Shown: positions 30,447-40,294, counted from the stretch's first letter. The stretch is 53,165 nucleotides of DNA from Microbacterium sp. (GCF_011620715.1 NZ_WOYP01000023.1:1-53165), one strand, 5' to 3'. Made by a program: numbers and translations. The notes: generated by a model not told the origin, from the sequence alone.

Positions 30447-31945
30447 TCCCCTCGTCCCCTTCACGCGCCGCCGGCGCGTCGGGCCGAGCTTCCGGTCGGG
30501 GCGCCCCGGCCATGTTCCGTTCGTTCTCAGTGTTCAACTACCGCGTCTGGTTCACCGGCGCGCTCGTGTCGAACATCGGGGCCTGGATGCAGGCGACCGC
30601 GCAGAACTGGGTGGTGCTCACCGAGCTCACCGACAACGACGCCGCCGCGATGGGCGCCACGATGGCGCTGCAGTTCGCACCGCAGCTCCTGCTGGTCGGC
30701 GTGACCGGCTGGGTGGCCGACCGCTTCGATCGCCGCAAGCTGCTGATGGTGACGCAGGGCATCCTGCTGCTGCTCGCCGTCGCGCTCGGCGTCATGATCC
30801 TCACGGGCATGATGACCCTGCCGATCATGTACGGCTTCGCGCTCGCGCTCGGGGTCGTCACGGCGTTCGACAACCCCGCGCGGCAGGCTTTCGTCTCCGA
30901 CGTCGTCACCCGCGAGAACGCCTCGAACGCCGTCGCCTTGAACGCGGCATCCTTCAACGGAGCCCGCATGATCGGTCCCGCGGTCGCCGGCGTGCTCATC
31001 GTCGCGGTCGGCACCGGCTGGGTCTTCCTGGTGAACGCGGTCACGTTCCTCGGCATGATCGTCGCGCTCGTGCTCATCCGGCCCCACGAGCTCGTGCCGC
31101 GCGTGCACACCGCCGGCGCCTCGCGCCTCGCCGACGGATTCCGGTACGTCGGCCGGCGCCCCGACCTGATCGTGATCTTCGCGATGGTGTTCCTGGTCGG
31201 CGCGTTCGGCATGAACTTCCCGATCTTCGCATCGACGATGGCCCTCGAGTTCGGGCGGGATGCCGACGGGTTCGGCCTGCTGAGCTCGATCCTCGCGATC
31301 GGTTCGCTGGCAGGAGCGCTGCTGGCCGCACGGCGCGACCGGGCGCGACTTCGGGTGGTGGTCGGAGGCACGCTGCTGTTCGCCGTAGCGGCCGGGGTCT
31401 CGTCGATCATGCCCGGCTACTGGGCATATGCCGCGACACTCATGTTCACCGGCTTCGCCGTGGTCACCATGCTCACGACCGCGAACGGCTATGTGCAGAC
31501 CACGACCGACCCCGCCCTGCGCGGGCGCGTGCTCGCGCTGTACATGGCGATCCTGATGGGCGGCACCCCGATCGGCGCGCCGATCGTGGGCTGGGTCGCC
31601 GCTGAGTTCGGGCCGCGCATGGCGATCCTCGTGGGCGCCGCTGCCGCGCTGGTCGCCTTCGCGATCGGATCGATCTGGCTGCTCGCCTCCGGGCGCGTGA
31701 AGCGCGACGAGTCGCGGAGATTCCGCCTGACGATCGACGAGACACTGCCCCTGCGGGTCATCGCCCCGGCGCCCGCAGAGTTCTCGGCGGAGCTCGCCTC
31801 GACGGCCCCGATCCGCCTGCCGGACGCTCCCGACCGCGCGGGGCGCAATCCCTCCCTCGGGGCGCAGGTTTCACGCCCCAGCGGCAGAACCGCGCCCCAG
31901 ACCCCGGTCGCCAAGCGCGCGAGCGCCCCTGTCGCGCGTCCGTAG
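30443..31945 (+). CDS. MFS transporter, ATGA-overlapped with the MarR gene
   Basis: FSVFNYRVWFTGALVSNIGAWMQATAQNWVV; GWVADRFDRRKLL; multiple TM segments. Confidence 0.9.
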   Translation: MIPSSPSRAAGASGRASGRGAPAMFRSFSVFNYRVWFTGALVSNIGAWMQATAQNWVVLTELTDNDAAAMGATMALQFAPQLLLVGVTGWVADRFDRRKLLMVTQGILLLLAVALGVMILTGMMTLPIMYGFALALGVVTAFDNPARQAFVSDVVTRENASNAVALNAASFNGARMIGPAVAGVLIVAVGTGWVFLVNAVTFLGMIVALVLIRPHELVPRVHTAGASRLADGFRYVGRRPDLIVIFAMVFLVGAFGMNFPIFASTMALEFGRDADGFGLLSSILAIGSLAGALLAARRDRARLRVVVGGTLLFAVAAGVSSIMPGYWAYAATLMFTGFAVVTMLTTANGYVQTTTDPALRGRVLALYMAILMGGTPIGAPIVGWVAAEFGPRMAILVGAAAALVAFAIGSIWLLASGRVKRDESRRFRLTIDETLPLRVIAPAPAEFSAELASTAPIRLPDAPDRAGRNPSLGAQVSRPSGRTAPQTPVAKRASAPVARP

Positions 31946-32151
31946 CGGCAGGGACCAGCAGCGCTGCGGGCGCTTCGGGGCGCGGCACGATGACTTCGAC
32001 CGAGGCTGCCGCGCGGTCACGGCCGAGATGAGCTCGGAGGCGGTTGCCATGTGCGAGGCGATCGCGGATGCCGCAGCATCCGCTTCGCCGCCCTCACCGC
32101 GCATGACGGGCCTGACGCACAGAGAACTCGCAGACCCCTATGCTAAGCGAC

Positions 32152-32544
32152 ATGACCCCTTTCACATCAATCACTCAGCAAGCTGACGTCACCGCCCTCC
32201 AGACCACGTACGGCATCATCGGCCTCATCGTCTACATCATCACCGTCGTCGCCCTCTGGAAGGTCTTCACCAAGGCGGGCTACCCGGGCTGGCTTGCCAT
32301 CATCCCGATCGTGAACCTCTTCATCCTCGTCAAGATCGCCGGATTCTCGGCCTGGCTGGGACTGCTGTACCTGATCCCGATCGTCAACCTCATCTTCCAC
32401 ATCATCGTGTCGCTGCGCGTCGGCAAGGGCTTCGGCAAGGGAGCCGGCTTCTCGATCTTCCTGCTGTGGCTGTTCTCCTTCATCGGCTACCTGATTCTCG
32501 GATTCGGCTCCGACACGTACGACAAGGCACGCATCGCCGCGTGA
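32152..32544 (+). CDS. Small membrane protein (DUF5684-like)
   Basis: VVALWKVFTKAGYPGWLAIIPIVNLFILVKIAGFSAWLGLLYLIPIVNLIFHIIVSLRVGKGFGKGAGF. Confidence 0.75.
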   Translation: MTPFTSITQQADVTALQTTYGIIGLIVYIITVVALWKVFTKAGYPGWLAIIPIVNLFILVKIAGFSAWLGLLYLIPIVNLIFHIIVSLRVGKGFGKGAGFSIFLLWLFSFIGYLILGFGSDTYDKARIAA

Positions 32545-32619
32545 CGCTCTGATCGCCCTGGGCGCGTCCGGCCGCCAGGCCGGGCGCGCCCTTCCTCCGC
32601 CTGCGGCGACCACGGCATC

Positions 32620-32680
32620 CCGAGTGCACGACCTGACTTCGACTGCACGGGCTGGGCGCGGCGCGAAGCCGTGCACTCGG
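32620..32680. repeat. 11-bp inverted repeat with 39-bp spacer (convergent intergenic region)
   Basis: ccgagtgcacg 32620-32630 and cgtgcactcgg 32670-32680. Confidence 0.7.
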
Positions 32681-32700
32681 CGCGGGGGTGCCGCGACCGG

Positions 32701-33546
32701 CTACGCCTCGCGCGTGATCGTCACCTTCACGTGCAGCTGGGACTTGGACGGGCCCGCGTACACACCGCGCAGCGGGGGCACATCGTTGTAGTCGCGGCCG
32801 CGGCCGACGAGCACGTGACGGTCGCCGATGTCGATGTTGTTGGTCGGGTCGAAACCCTGCCAGTCGCCCGCGAACCACTCGACCCAGGCATGCGACTCGC
32901 CCGTGACGGGAACGCCGACATCGGCATCCGGTCGCGGGTGCAGGTAGCCCGAGACGTAGCGGGCCGGGATGCCGACCTCGCGGAGCGCGCCGAGGGTGAT
33001 GTGCGCGATGTCCTGGCAGACGCCCTTGCGCGCGTCCCACGCCTCGGCCGCGGTGGAGTGCACGCCGGTGATGCCGTGCATGTACTCGACGGCGTTGCCG
33101 ATCGCCATCGAGATCCCCTGCGCCGCCGCACCGGGACTTTCGTGCTGCGCGGCGATCGACCGGGCGATCTCGGCGACCTCGGGATGCGGCTTGGTGCGCG
33201 CGCTCTGTCCCATCTGCTCGACAGTGGCGATCGACCGGGCGGCCTCGGCGTTCAGCTGGTCCCACGAGATGTCGGGGTGCGTCATCGGGCGCGGTCGCAC
33301 CTCGACGAGCGAGCGCGCCGAGATCGTCAGCGAGGCGTGCGGTGACAGCACGTCGAATGCGGCCACCCGGGTGCCGAAGTAGTCGACATACTGGTTGACC
33401 GACGTCGACGGCTCGATCTCGAGCGACGAGCTCAGCACGAACTGGCTGTCGGTCGAGTTCGGCAGCATCCTGGCCTCGTTGTAGGACGCCGAGACATCGC
33501 CCTCGTAAGAGAAGCCTGTGGTGTGCTCGATGCGGAGTCTTTTCAC
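32701..33546 (-). CDS. Transglutaminase family protein
   Basis: GVCQDIAHITLGALREVGIPARYVSGYLHP; SHAWVEWFAGDWQGFDPTNN. Confidence 0.92.
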   Translation of the reverse strand: MKRLRIEHTTGFSYEGDVSASYNEARMLPNSTDSQFVLSSSLEIEPSTSVNQYVDYFGTRVAAFDVLSPHASLTISARSLVEVRPRPMTHPDISWDQLNAEAARSIATVEQMGQSARTKPHPEVAEIARSIAAQHESPGAAAQGISMAIGNAVEYMHGITGVHSTAAEAWDARKGVCQDIAHITLGALREVGIPARYVSGYLHPRPDADVGVPVTGESHAWVEWFAGDWQGFDPTNNIDIGDRHVLVGRGRDYNDVPPLRGVYAGPSKSQLHVKVTITREA

Positions 33547-33606
33547 GATCTCTGCTCCCGCGGTTTCACGGTTGTCGCCTCAGCGGTCGGTGAGCGTGTC
33601 GAACCA

Positions 33607-34539
33607 TCACGAGATCTCTCCGATCCAGCTGGGTTCCGCCTGCGTCGGGAAGAAGCGGGCCTTGATCGCCTCGGATGCCTCACGCGTCACCTTCTGGACG
33701 CGCTCCATGTGCTCCGGCAGCTCCCCCAGGATCTCGCTGACCGGTCGGTACTCGAGATCGTTGCGGATCTGCCCGAGCGCTCGCAGCACCGTGTTGGAGT
33801 GGCCGACGCGGTCGGCGCGCGGATCGATCGCGCTCATGCAGTCCTCCGCGCGGGAGATCGAGTAGATGATCGAGCGCGGGAACAGTCGGTCCAGCAGCAG
33901 GAACTCCGCGGCGTTCTTGGCGCTGGGCATCCCGCGATACGTGCGCAGATAGGCCTCGTACGCGCCGCACGAGCGCAGGATCGTCGTCCACGATGGGCCG
34001 GATGCCTCGGTGAGCGAACGTGTCGCGAGCAGCCGCGCGGTCATGTCGGCGCGCTCGATGCTGCGGCCGAGGGTGAAGAACTGCCACGCCTCGTCACGGC
34101 TGGTCGACGAATCGACGATGCCGACCGCGAGCGCCGAGCGCTCCCGCACCCACTGGAAGAAGCCGTGCACCTTGTCGGTCTGCAGGCGGCGCGGCATCCG
34201 GGAATTGGTCGTGTTGAGCGTTTCCCAGAGTTCCGTCGAGACGATCTCGCGTGCCCGACGGGCGTTCTCGCGTGCCGCTGTGAGTGCGTAGGCGATGGAT
34301 GCCGGATTCCCCCGGTCGACGGCGAGCTTGGCGAGCACGTCATCACGCCGGACGATCTCGCCGGGCGCGGGCGGCTGGGACCCCATGACCAGCAGAAGCG
34401 ACCGGCACGCGGTGTCCTCGTCGATCCAGGGGTCCTCGAGCAGCAGTTGGAGGTGCACGTCGAGGATGCGCGCCGTTCCATCGGCACGCTCGATGTAGCG
34501 CCCGATCCAGAACAGGCTTTCGGCGATGCGACTCAACAC
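33607..34539 (-). CDS. Alpha-E domain-containing protein
   Basis: LSRIAESLFWIGRYIERADGTARILDVHLQLLL; GTG start at 34539. Confidence 0.9.
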   Translation of the reverse strand: MLSRIAESLFWIGRYIERADGTARILDVHLQLLLEDPWIDEDTACRSLLLVMGSQPPAPGEIVRRDDVLAKLAVDRGNPASIAYALTAARENARRAREIVSTELWETLNTTNSRMPRRLQTDKVHGFFQWVRERSALAVGIVDSSTSRDEAWQFFTLGRSIERADMTARLLATRSLTEASGPSWTTILRSCGAYEAYLRTYRGMPSAKNAAEFLLLDRLFPRSIIYSISRAEDCMSAIDPRADRVGHSNTVLRALGQIRNDLEYRPVSEILGELPEHMERVQKVTREASEAIKARFFPTQAEPSWIGEIS

Positions 34540-34623
34540 GACGGGAGACCCTTCTCCGCGGCGGTTCCTGAGTAGCGCGCGCAGCGCGCGTATCGAAGGG
34601 CGGCGATGCGACTCAACACGACG
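34521..34623. repeat. 23-bp direct repeat flanking a 57-bp insert containing a REP-like element
   Basis: cggcgatgcgactcaacacgacg at 34521-34543 and 34601-34623; insert includes ttcctgagtagcgcgcgcagcgcgcgtatcgaaggg (34565-34600). Confidence 0.85.
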
Positions 34624-36346
34624 CACCGGGGGCGGTCGGCACTTCGGTGGTCGAGCGAGCGGAGCCGGACGAAACGCGGTGCGAATGCTGCGACTGCTGT
34701 TGCTGCTCCTGCTGTTCGATGCGCGAGCGGGGGCGGTCCTGCGGCGAGTGGGCCGGTGCGGGCTGGCCGTCGTAGATGATCGGGATCGCGGCGGTGACGG
34801 TCGCCGCCTGGTCGGCGACGAGGCCCGCGAGTCCGCTGCCCTGCCCGTATTCGACGTGCGAGGGGGCCGAGCCGCCGACGATCCAGGTGTCCTTCGACCC
34901 GCCGCCCTGACTGGAGTTGACCACGAGCTGGCCCTCCGGAAGGGCGACGCGGGTGAGGCCGCCGGGCAGCACCCAGACCTCCTCGCCGTCGTTCACGGCG
35001 AACGGGCGCAGGTCGGCGTGGCGCGGCCGCATGCCGTCCTCGACGAGTGTCGGGATGGTTGAGAGCATGACGACCGGCTGCGCGATCCACCCGCGCGGGT
35101 CGGCGAGCAGGCGCTGGCGCAGCGCTTCGAGCTCGGCCGGCGAGGCGTCCGGGCCCACCACGAGGCCCTTGCCGCCCGATCCGTCGACGGGCTTGATCAC
35201 GAGCTCGGGCAGGCGGTCGAGCACCTCTTCGAGCGCGCCCGGATCTTCGAGCCGCCACGTGTCGACATTCTTGAGGATCGGCTCCTCCGCCAGGTAGTAG
35301 CGGATGAGGTCGGGCACGTATGTGTACAGCAGCTTGTCGTCGGCGACCCCGTTGCCGACCGCGTTCGCGATCGTCACGTTGCCCAGCCGAGCGGCGAGCA
35401 TGAGCCCGGGCGCACCGAGCATCGAGTCGGCGCGGAACTGCAGCGGATCGAGGAACTCATCGTCGACGCGACGGTAGATCACATCGACGCGCTGCGGGCC
35501 GCGCGTCGTGCGCATGAACACCTTGCCGCCGACGCAGAGCAGGTCGCGACCCTCGACGAGCTCGATGCCCATCAGGCGCGCCAGCAGCGTGTGCTCGAAG
35601 TACGCGGAGTTGTAGACGCCGGGTGTCAGCACGACCACGTTCGGGTCGTCGATGCCGGCCGGTGCCGAGGCCCGCAGCGCCGCGAGCAGCTTGTTGGGGT
35701 AGTCGCCGACCGGGCGCACCCTCATCGAGACGAACAGTTCGGGGAGCGTCTGGGCCATCACCCGGCGGTTCGAGATGACATAGCTGACGCCGCTCGGCAC
35801 ACGGACGTTGTCCTCGAGCACCCGCATCTCGCCGTGCTCGTCGCGGATGAGGTCGATGCCCGACACCTGGATGCGGACGCCGTTGGCGCTGTGGATGCCG
35901 GCCGCCTGCCGGTAGAAGTACTGCGACGAGGCGATCAGTCCCGCCGGCAGGACACCGTCGCGCACGCAGTGCTGGCGGCCGTAGGCGTCATCGAGGAAGG
36001 CCTCCAGAGCGCGCACCCGCTGCTTGACCCCGGACTCGACGTGCGACCACTCGTCGAACTCGATCACCCGCGGCACGGCATCCAGCGGAAACGGCCGCTC
36101 CTCACCGGCGAAGTCGAACGTCACACCCTGGGCGAGGTACGAGCTCGCCAGCGACTCGGTGCGCCCGCGCAGCTCATCCTGGGTCATCTGCGCCAGTGCC
36201 TGATAGAGCTCGCGGTAGGCGTCGCGGGACTGTGCAGCCTCTCCCGGAGAGGCCGGCGCACCGAACATCTCGTCGAACGCAGGGATGCCGGATGCCGTCT
36301 TGCGAGGCGCCAACGTGGAGCCGTAGCCGTCGAAGAGATCACCCAT
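34613..36346 (-). CDS. Circularly permuted type 2 ATP-grasp protein
   Basis: RVIEFDEWSHVESGVKQRVRALEAFLDDAYG; DLIRDEHGEMRVLEDNVRVPSGVSYVISNR; LPELVIKPVDGSGGKGLVVGPDAS. Confidence 0.92.
   Translation of the reverse strand: MGDLFDGYGSTLAPRKTASGIPAFDEMFGAPASPGEAAQSRDAYRELYQALAQMTQDELRGRTESLASSYLAQGVTFDFAGEERPFPLDAVPRVIEFDEWSHVESGVKQRVRALEAFLDDAYGRQHCVRDGVLPAGLIASSQYFYRQAAGIHSANGVRIQVSGIDLIRDEHGEMRVLEDNVRVPSGVSYVISNRRVMAQTLPELFVSMRVRPVGDYPNKLLAALRASAPAGIDDPNVVVLTPGVYNSAYFEHTLLARLMGIELVEGRDLLCVGGKVFMRTTRGPQRVDVIYRRVDDEFLDPLQFRADSMLGAPGLMLAARLGNVTIANAVGNGVADDKLLYTYVPDLIRYYLAEEPILKNVDTWRLEDPGALEEVLDRLPELVIKPVDGSGGKGLVVGPDASPAELEALRQRLLADPRGWIAQPVVMLSTIPTLVEDGMRPRHADLRPFAVNDGEEVWVLPGGLTRVALPEGQLVVNSSQGGGSKDTWIVGGSAPSHVEYGQGSGLAGLVADQAATVTAAIPIIYDGQPAPAHSPQDRPRSRIEQQEQQQQSQHSHRVSSGSARSTTEVPTAPGASC
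34646..34675. repeat. REP-like element variant in the 3' end of the ATP-grasp CDS
   Basis: ggtggtcgagcgagcggagccggacgaaac. Confidence 0.55.
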
Positions 36347-36478
36347 GCGACGACTCTAGTCCGGGGCATGTTGCCCGCATGTTTCGCACTCTGCTGCGCC
36401 CAGGAACCGGCCCCGGGACGTCTCGATTCGCCACATCCCGCGCGCCTCCGGCACAGGCGGCCGACGTAGGCTCGTCCC

Positions 36479-38062
36479 GTGGCAGACACGGCGAAGGGTC
36501 GATGGTCGGCGGCTGGGGCCGGAGTGGCCGCAGCGGTGCTCGGCGCCGGGCTGGGCGAGCTGACCGCGGCGATCATCGCGCCCGGGGCGAGTCCGTTCGC
36601 GGCGATCGGATCGGCGCTGATCGACCTGGCTCCGGCGTGGGCGAAAGAGACCGCGATCGCGCTGTTCGGCACGAACGACAAGCTGGCTCTGCTGATCGGC
36701 ATCGGCATCGTCCTCGTCGCCGCTGCGGCCGCCGCCGGGCTGGTCGAGCTGAAGCGGCCGCCGTTCGGCCTGGCGATCATGATCGCGTTCGGCGGAGTCG
36801 GCGTGCTCGCCGCGGTGACCCGCGCGAACGCGGGCCCGTTCGACTGGGTTCCCTCGCTGGTCGCGGGCATCATGGCTGCGGTCGCGCTCAGCCTGCTGAT
36901 CGCGCGGGTGCCGGGTCGGCCGCGTCTCTCGGCGGCGACCTCGTCCGGCCCGGATGGCGCACCCGTCGCGCTGCCGCCCCGCGAGCCGGCGCTCGAGCGC
37001 CGGACCTTCATCCTGTGGACCGTCGGCACCGCCGCGGTGGGCCTGGTCGCCACCGTCGGCTCGTCGCTCGCCCGCGCCGGATCGCGGGCGGTGACGATCG
37101 TGCGCGATGCCCTCACCCTGCCGACGCCGGCCGTGACGGCCCCGCCGATCCCCGCGACCGCCGAGCTGGGCATCAGCGGTCTGGCGCCGGTCGTGACTCC
37201 GAACGCGCAGTTCTACCGGATCGACACGGCGCTCATCGTGCCGCAGATCGCCCCGGCAGACTGGAGCCTGCGCATCCACGGTCTGGTCCAGAACGAGGTG
37301 ACGATCACGTGGGACGAGCTCCTCGCGCTGCCGCTCGAAGAGAGCTTCACCACCCTCGCCTGCGTCTCGAACAACGTCGGCGGCGACCTGATCGGCAACG
37401 CCCTCTGGCTCGGCTATCCGATCCGCGAGCTTCTGGCCCGCGCGGCGCCGACCGCCGACGCCGACATGGTGCTGTCGAAGTCCATCGACGGCTTCACCGC
37501 GAGCTCACCGATCGAGGCGCTGACCGACGCGCGCAACGCGATCCTCGCCGTCGGCATGAATGGCGAGCCGCTGCCGGCCGAGCATGGTTTCCCGGTGCGG
37601 ATGGTCGTTCCCGGCCTGTACGGCTATGTCTCGGCGACGAAGTGGGTCACCGAGCTCGAGGTCACCCGTTTCGACAAGGCGACCGGCTACTGGACGACCC
37701 GAGGCTGGTCCGAGCGCGGGCCGATCAAGCTGCAGTCGCGCATCGATGTGCCCAAGAAGCAGCAGGGCGTGAAGGCGGGCGAGTCCGTCATCGCGGGCGT
37801 CGCCTGGCAGCAGCACGTCGGCGTGTCCGGTGTGGAGGTGCAGATCGACGAGGGCGCGTGGCAGCCCGCCACCCTCGCGACCGCGATCTCCGGCGACACC
37901 TGGGTGCAGTGGAGCATGCCGTGGACGGCCACCGTGGGCGACCATCTCATCCGGTGCCGCGCGACCAGTGCCACGGGCGAGCTTCAGACCGAGGAGCTCT
38001 CCCGGACGGATCCCGATGGCGCGACAGGCTGGCACGAGCGCTTCATCACGGTCTTCTCCTAG
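36479..38062 (+). CDS. Molybdopterin-dependent oxidoreductase (sulfite oxidase-like), membrane-anchored
   Basis: N-terminal TM segments; ADWSLRIHGLVQNEVTITWDELLALPLEESFTTLACVSNNVGGDLIGNALWLG; C-terminal dimerisation-like domain. Confidence 0.88.
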   Translation: MADTAKGRWSAAGAGVAAAVLGAGLGELTAAIIAPGASPFAAIGSALIDLAPAWAKETAIALFGTNDKLALLIGIGIVLVAAAAAAGLVELKRPPFGLAIMIAFGGVGVLAAVTRANAGPFDWVPSLVAGIMAAVALSLLIARVPGRPRLSAATSSGPDGAPVALPPREPALERRTFILWTVGTAAVGLVATVGSSLARAGSRAVTIVRDALTLPTPAVTAPPIPATAELGISGLAPVVTPNAQFYRIDTALIVPQIAPADWSLRIHGLVQNEVTITWDELLALPLEESFTTLACVSNNVGGDLIGNALWLGYPIRELLARAAPTADADMVLSKSIDGFTASSPIEALTDARNAILAVGMNGEPLPAEHGFPVRMVVPGLYGYVSATKWVTELEVTRFDKATGYWTTRGWSERGPIKLQSRIDVPKKQQGVKAGESVIAGVAWQQHVGVSGVEVQIDEGAWQPATLATAISGDTWVQWSMPWTATVGDHLIRCRATSATGELQTEELSRTDPDGATGWHERFITVFS

Positions 38063-38093
38063 CCCCAGCACCCAGCCCCAGCACCCAGCCCCA
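38061..38093. repeat. 13-bp tandem repeat, about 2.5 copies (agccccagcaccc)
   Basis: Direct reading between convergent stops. Confidence 0.9.
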
Positions 38094-38159
38094 TCGCCCA
38101 AGCCCAATCTCCAGCGCAGCGCCGAGCCCGGCATCCGTCAGCGCTCGTCTCGGCGCCCG

Positions 38160-39407
38160 TCAGTCGGCGAGGACGAGCCTCAGCTGCTCGACGGCCCAGT
38201 CCAGCTCGGTGCCGCGGATCACGAGCGGCGGGGCGATCCGGATCGTCTGGCCGTGCGTGTCCTTCACGAGCACACCGCGACCGAGCAGCCTCTCGGCGAT
38301 CTGGCGCCCCGTGCCCTGTGCTGGATCGATATCGACCCCGGCCCACAGGCCGGCCACGCGCACGCCGGTGACGCCGTGCCCGACCAGTTCGGCGAGCTTC
38401 GCCTCGAGGTGCTCCCCGAGCGCCGCCGCGCGGCGCTGGAACTCACCCGTGGAAAGCATCTCGACGACACGGGTGCCGACGGCGGCCGCCAGCGGGCTGC
38501 CCCCGAAGGTCGAGCCGTGCTCGCCGGGGCGGATCACGCCGAGCACGTCGCGGTTCGCGACCACGGCGGACACAGGCAGGATGCCGCCGCCCAGCGCCTT
38601 GCCGAGCAGATAGACGTCCGGCACCACGCCCTCGCGATCGCACGCGAACGTCTCGCCGACGCGACCGAGGCCGGACTGGATCTCGTCCGCGATCATCAGC
38701 ACGTTGTGGCGCTCGGTGATCTCGCGGACCGCGCGCAGGTAGCCCTGAGGCGGAATGATCACGCCGGCTTCCCCTTGGATCGGCTCGAGCAGCACGGCGG
38801 CGGTGTTCTCGTCGATCGCCGCCTCGAGAGCCGCGGCATCCCCGAACGGCACCGTGACGAACCCGGGCGGGTAGGGTCCGAAATCCTCGCGCGCCTGCGG
38901 GTCGTCGCTGAAGCCGACGATCGTGGTCGTGCGGCCGTGGAAGTTCTCGGACGCGACGATGATCGTCGCACGGTCGGCCGCGATGCCCTTGACGCGGTAG
39001 CCCCACGCGCGAGCGACCTTGATGCCGGTCTCGACGGCTTCGGCGCCGGTGTTCATCGGCAGCACGACGTCTTTGCCGCACAGCTTCGCCAGGGCAGCGG
39101 CGAAGACGCCGAGCTGGTCGTTGTGGTATGCACGGCTCGTGAGGGTCAGGCGGCCGAGCTGCTCACGCGCGGCGGCGAGGATCGCCGGATGCCCATGGCC
39201 GAAGTTGAGCGCGGAGTAGGCGGCGAGCAGGTCGAGGTAGCGCTTGCCCTCGACATCGGTCACCCATGCACCCTCGCCCTTGGCGATCACCACAGGGAGC
39301 GGGTGGTAGTTGTGCGCGACGTGCTCTTCTTCGGCTGCGATGATTTCAGACGCGATGGCCGACGTGCTCGCCGACGTCATGTCGTGCACGACCTGCGGGG
39401 TGGTCAT
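38160..39407 (-). CDS. rocD: Ornithine aminotransferase
   Basis: EGKRYLDLLAAYSALNFGHGHP; VLPMNTGAEAVETGIKVARAWGY; LLGKALGGGILPVSAVVA; GEHGSTFGGSPLAAAVG. Confidence 0.93.
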   Translation of the reverse strand: MTTPQVVHDMTSASTSAIASEIIAAEEEHVAHNYHPLPVVIAKGEGAWVTDVEGKRYLDLLAAYSALNFGHGHPAILAAAREQLGRLTLTSRAYHNDQLGVFAAALAKLCGKDVVLPMNTGAEAVETGIKVARAWGYRVKGIAADRATIIVASENFHGRTTTIVGFSDDPQAREDFGPYPPGFVTVPFGDAAALEAAIDENTAAVLLEPIQGEAGVIIPPQGYLRAVREITERHNVLMIADEIQSGLGRVGETFACDREGVVPDVYLLGKALGGGILPVSAVVANRDVLGVIRPGEHGSTFGGSPLAAAVGTRVVEMLSTGEFQRRAAALGEHLEAKLAELVGHGVTGVRVAGLWAGVDIDPAQGTGRQIAERLLGRGVLVKDTHGQTIRIAPPLVIRGTELDWAVEQLRLVLAD

Positions 39408-40294
39408 GAACCGGCCCCGCGCAGCTCGAGCGTGCAGCACTTGATGCCGCCGCCGCCGAGCAGGAGCTCGGACAGGTCGACCAGGATCGGGTTGTAGCCC
39501 CGGTCGCGCAGCTGCTTCTCGAAGCCCTTCGCCCGCGGGGAGATGATGACGTTGCGGCCGTCACTCGCGGAATTGAGCCCGAAGACCGCGCCGTCCTCGT
39601 CCGAGACGTGGATCGCGTCGGGGTAGCGCTCAGCGAGGACAGCCTGGCTGCGCTCGTCGAACGCCGACGGGAGGTAGGCGATGTTGGCCCGCTCGGGTCC
39701 CCCGTTGGCGATGCCCTCAACCGGGTCGAGCACGGCGAGCGCCGTGTCGAGGTGGTAGAACCGCGGATCGCTCAGGGTGAGCGAGACGACCTCGCGGCCG
39801 AAGACCTCGCCGATCTCACGGTGGCTGTCACCGGTGGAGCGGAAGCCCGTGCCGGCGAGGATCACCTCGCCCACGAGCAGGAAGTCGCCCTCGCCCTCGT
39901 TCACCTCGACGGGCTCGCGCGTGTCGAACCCGGCGGCGCGGAACCAGTCGATGAAGGGCGCAGCCTCGCCTGCGCGTTCCGCGAAACGGAACTTGGGACC
40001 GTAGGCGATGCCGTCGATCAGGAATCCGCCGTTGGCGGTGTAGACCATGTCGGGAAGCCCCTCGATCGGGTCGATGAGCTCGATCTCGTGTCCGAGCGAG
40101 CGATAGGTGTCGTGGAGGTCCTGCCACTGGCGCATGGCCACGGCGGTGTCGGTCGGGTTCGCCGGCTCCATCCACGGGTTGATCGTGTAGCTGACCGTGA
40201 AGTGCTCGGGGCGGCACATCAGGTAGCGGCGGTGGTGTGCTGTGCGGGTCGGCGCGTTCGCGGCCTCAGCGGCCGGCGCAGTGTTCTGCGTCAT
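39404..40294 (-). CDS. ddaH: Dimethylarginine dimethylaminohydrolase (dimethylargininase)
   Basis: YLMCRPEHFTVSYTINPWMEP; DMVYTANGGFLIDG; GEGDFLLVGE; GGGIKCCTLELRG. Confidence 0.88.
   Translation of the reverse strand: MTQNTAPAAEAANAPTRTAHHRRYLMCRPEHFTVSYTINPWMEPANPTDTAVAMRQWQDLHDTYRSLGHEIELIDPIEGLPDMVYTANGGFLIDGIAYGPKFRFAERAGEAAPFIDWFRAAGFDTREPVEVNEGEGDFLLVGEVILAGTGFRSTGDSHREIGEVFGREVVSLTLSDPRFYHLDTALAVLDPVEGIANGGPERANIAYLPSAFDERSQAVLAERYPDAIHVSDEDGAVFGLNSASDGRNVIISPRAKGFEKQLRDRGYNPILVDLSELLLGGGGIKCCTLELRGAGS

Noticed and set aside
36196-38613. 805-aa alternate-frame ORF over the molybdopterin oxidoreductase
   Set aside because: Overlaps a conserved CDS in another frame; low-complexity Arg-rich translation.
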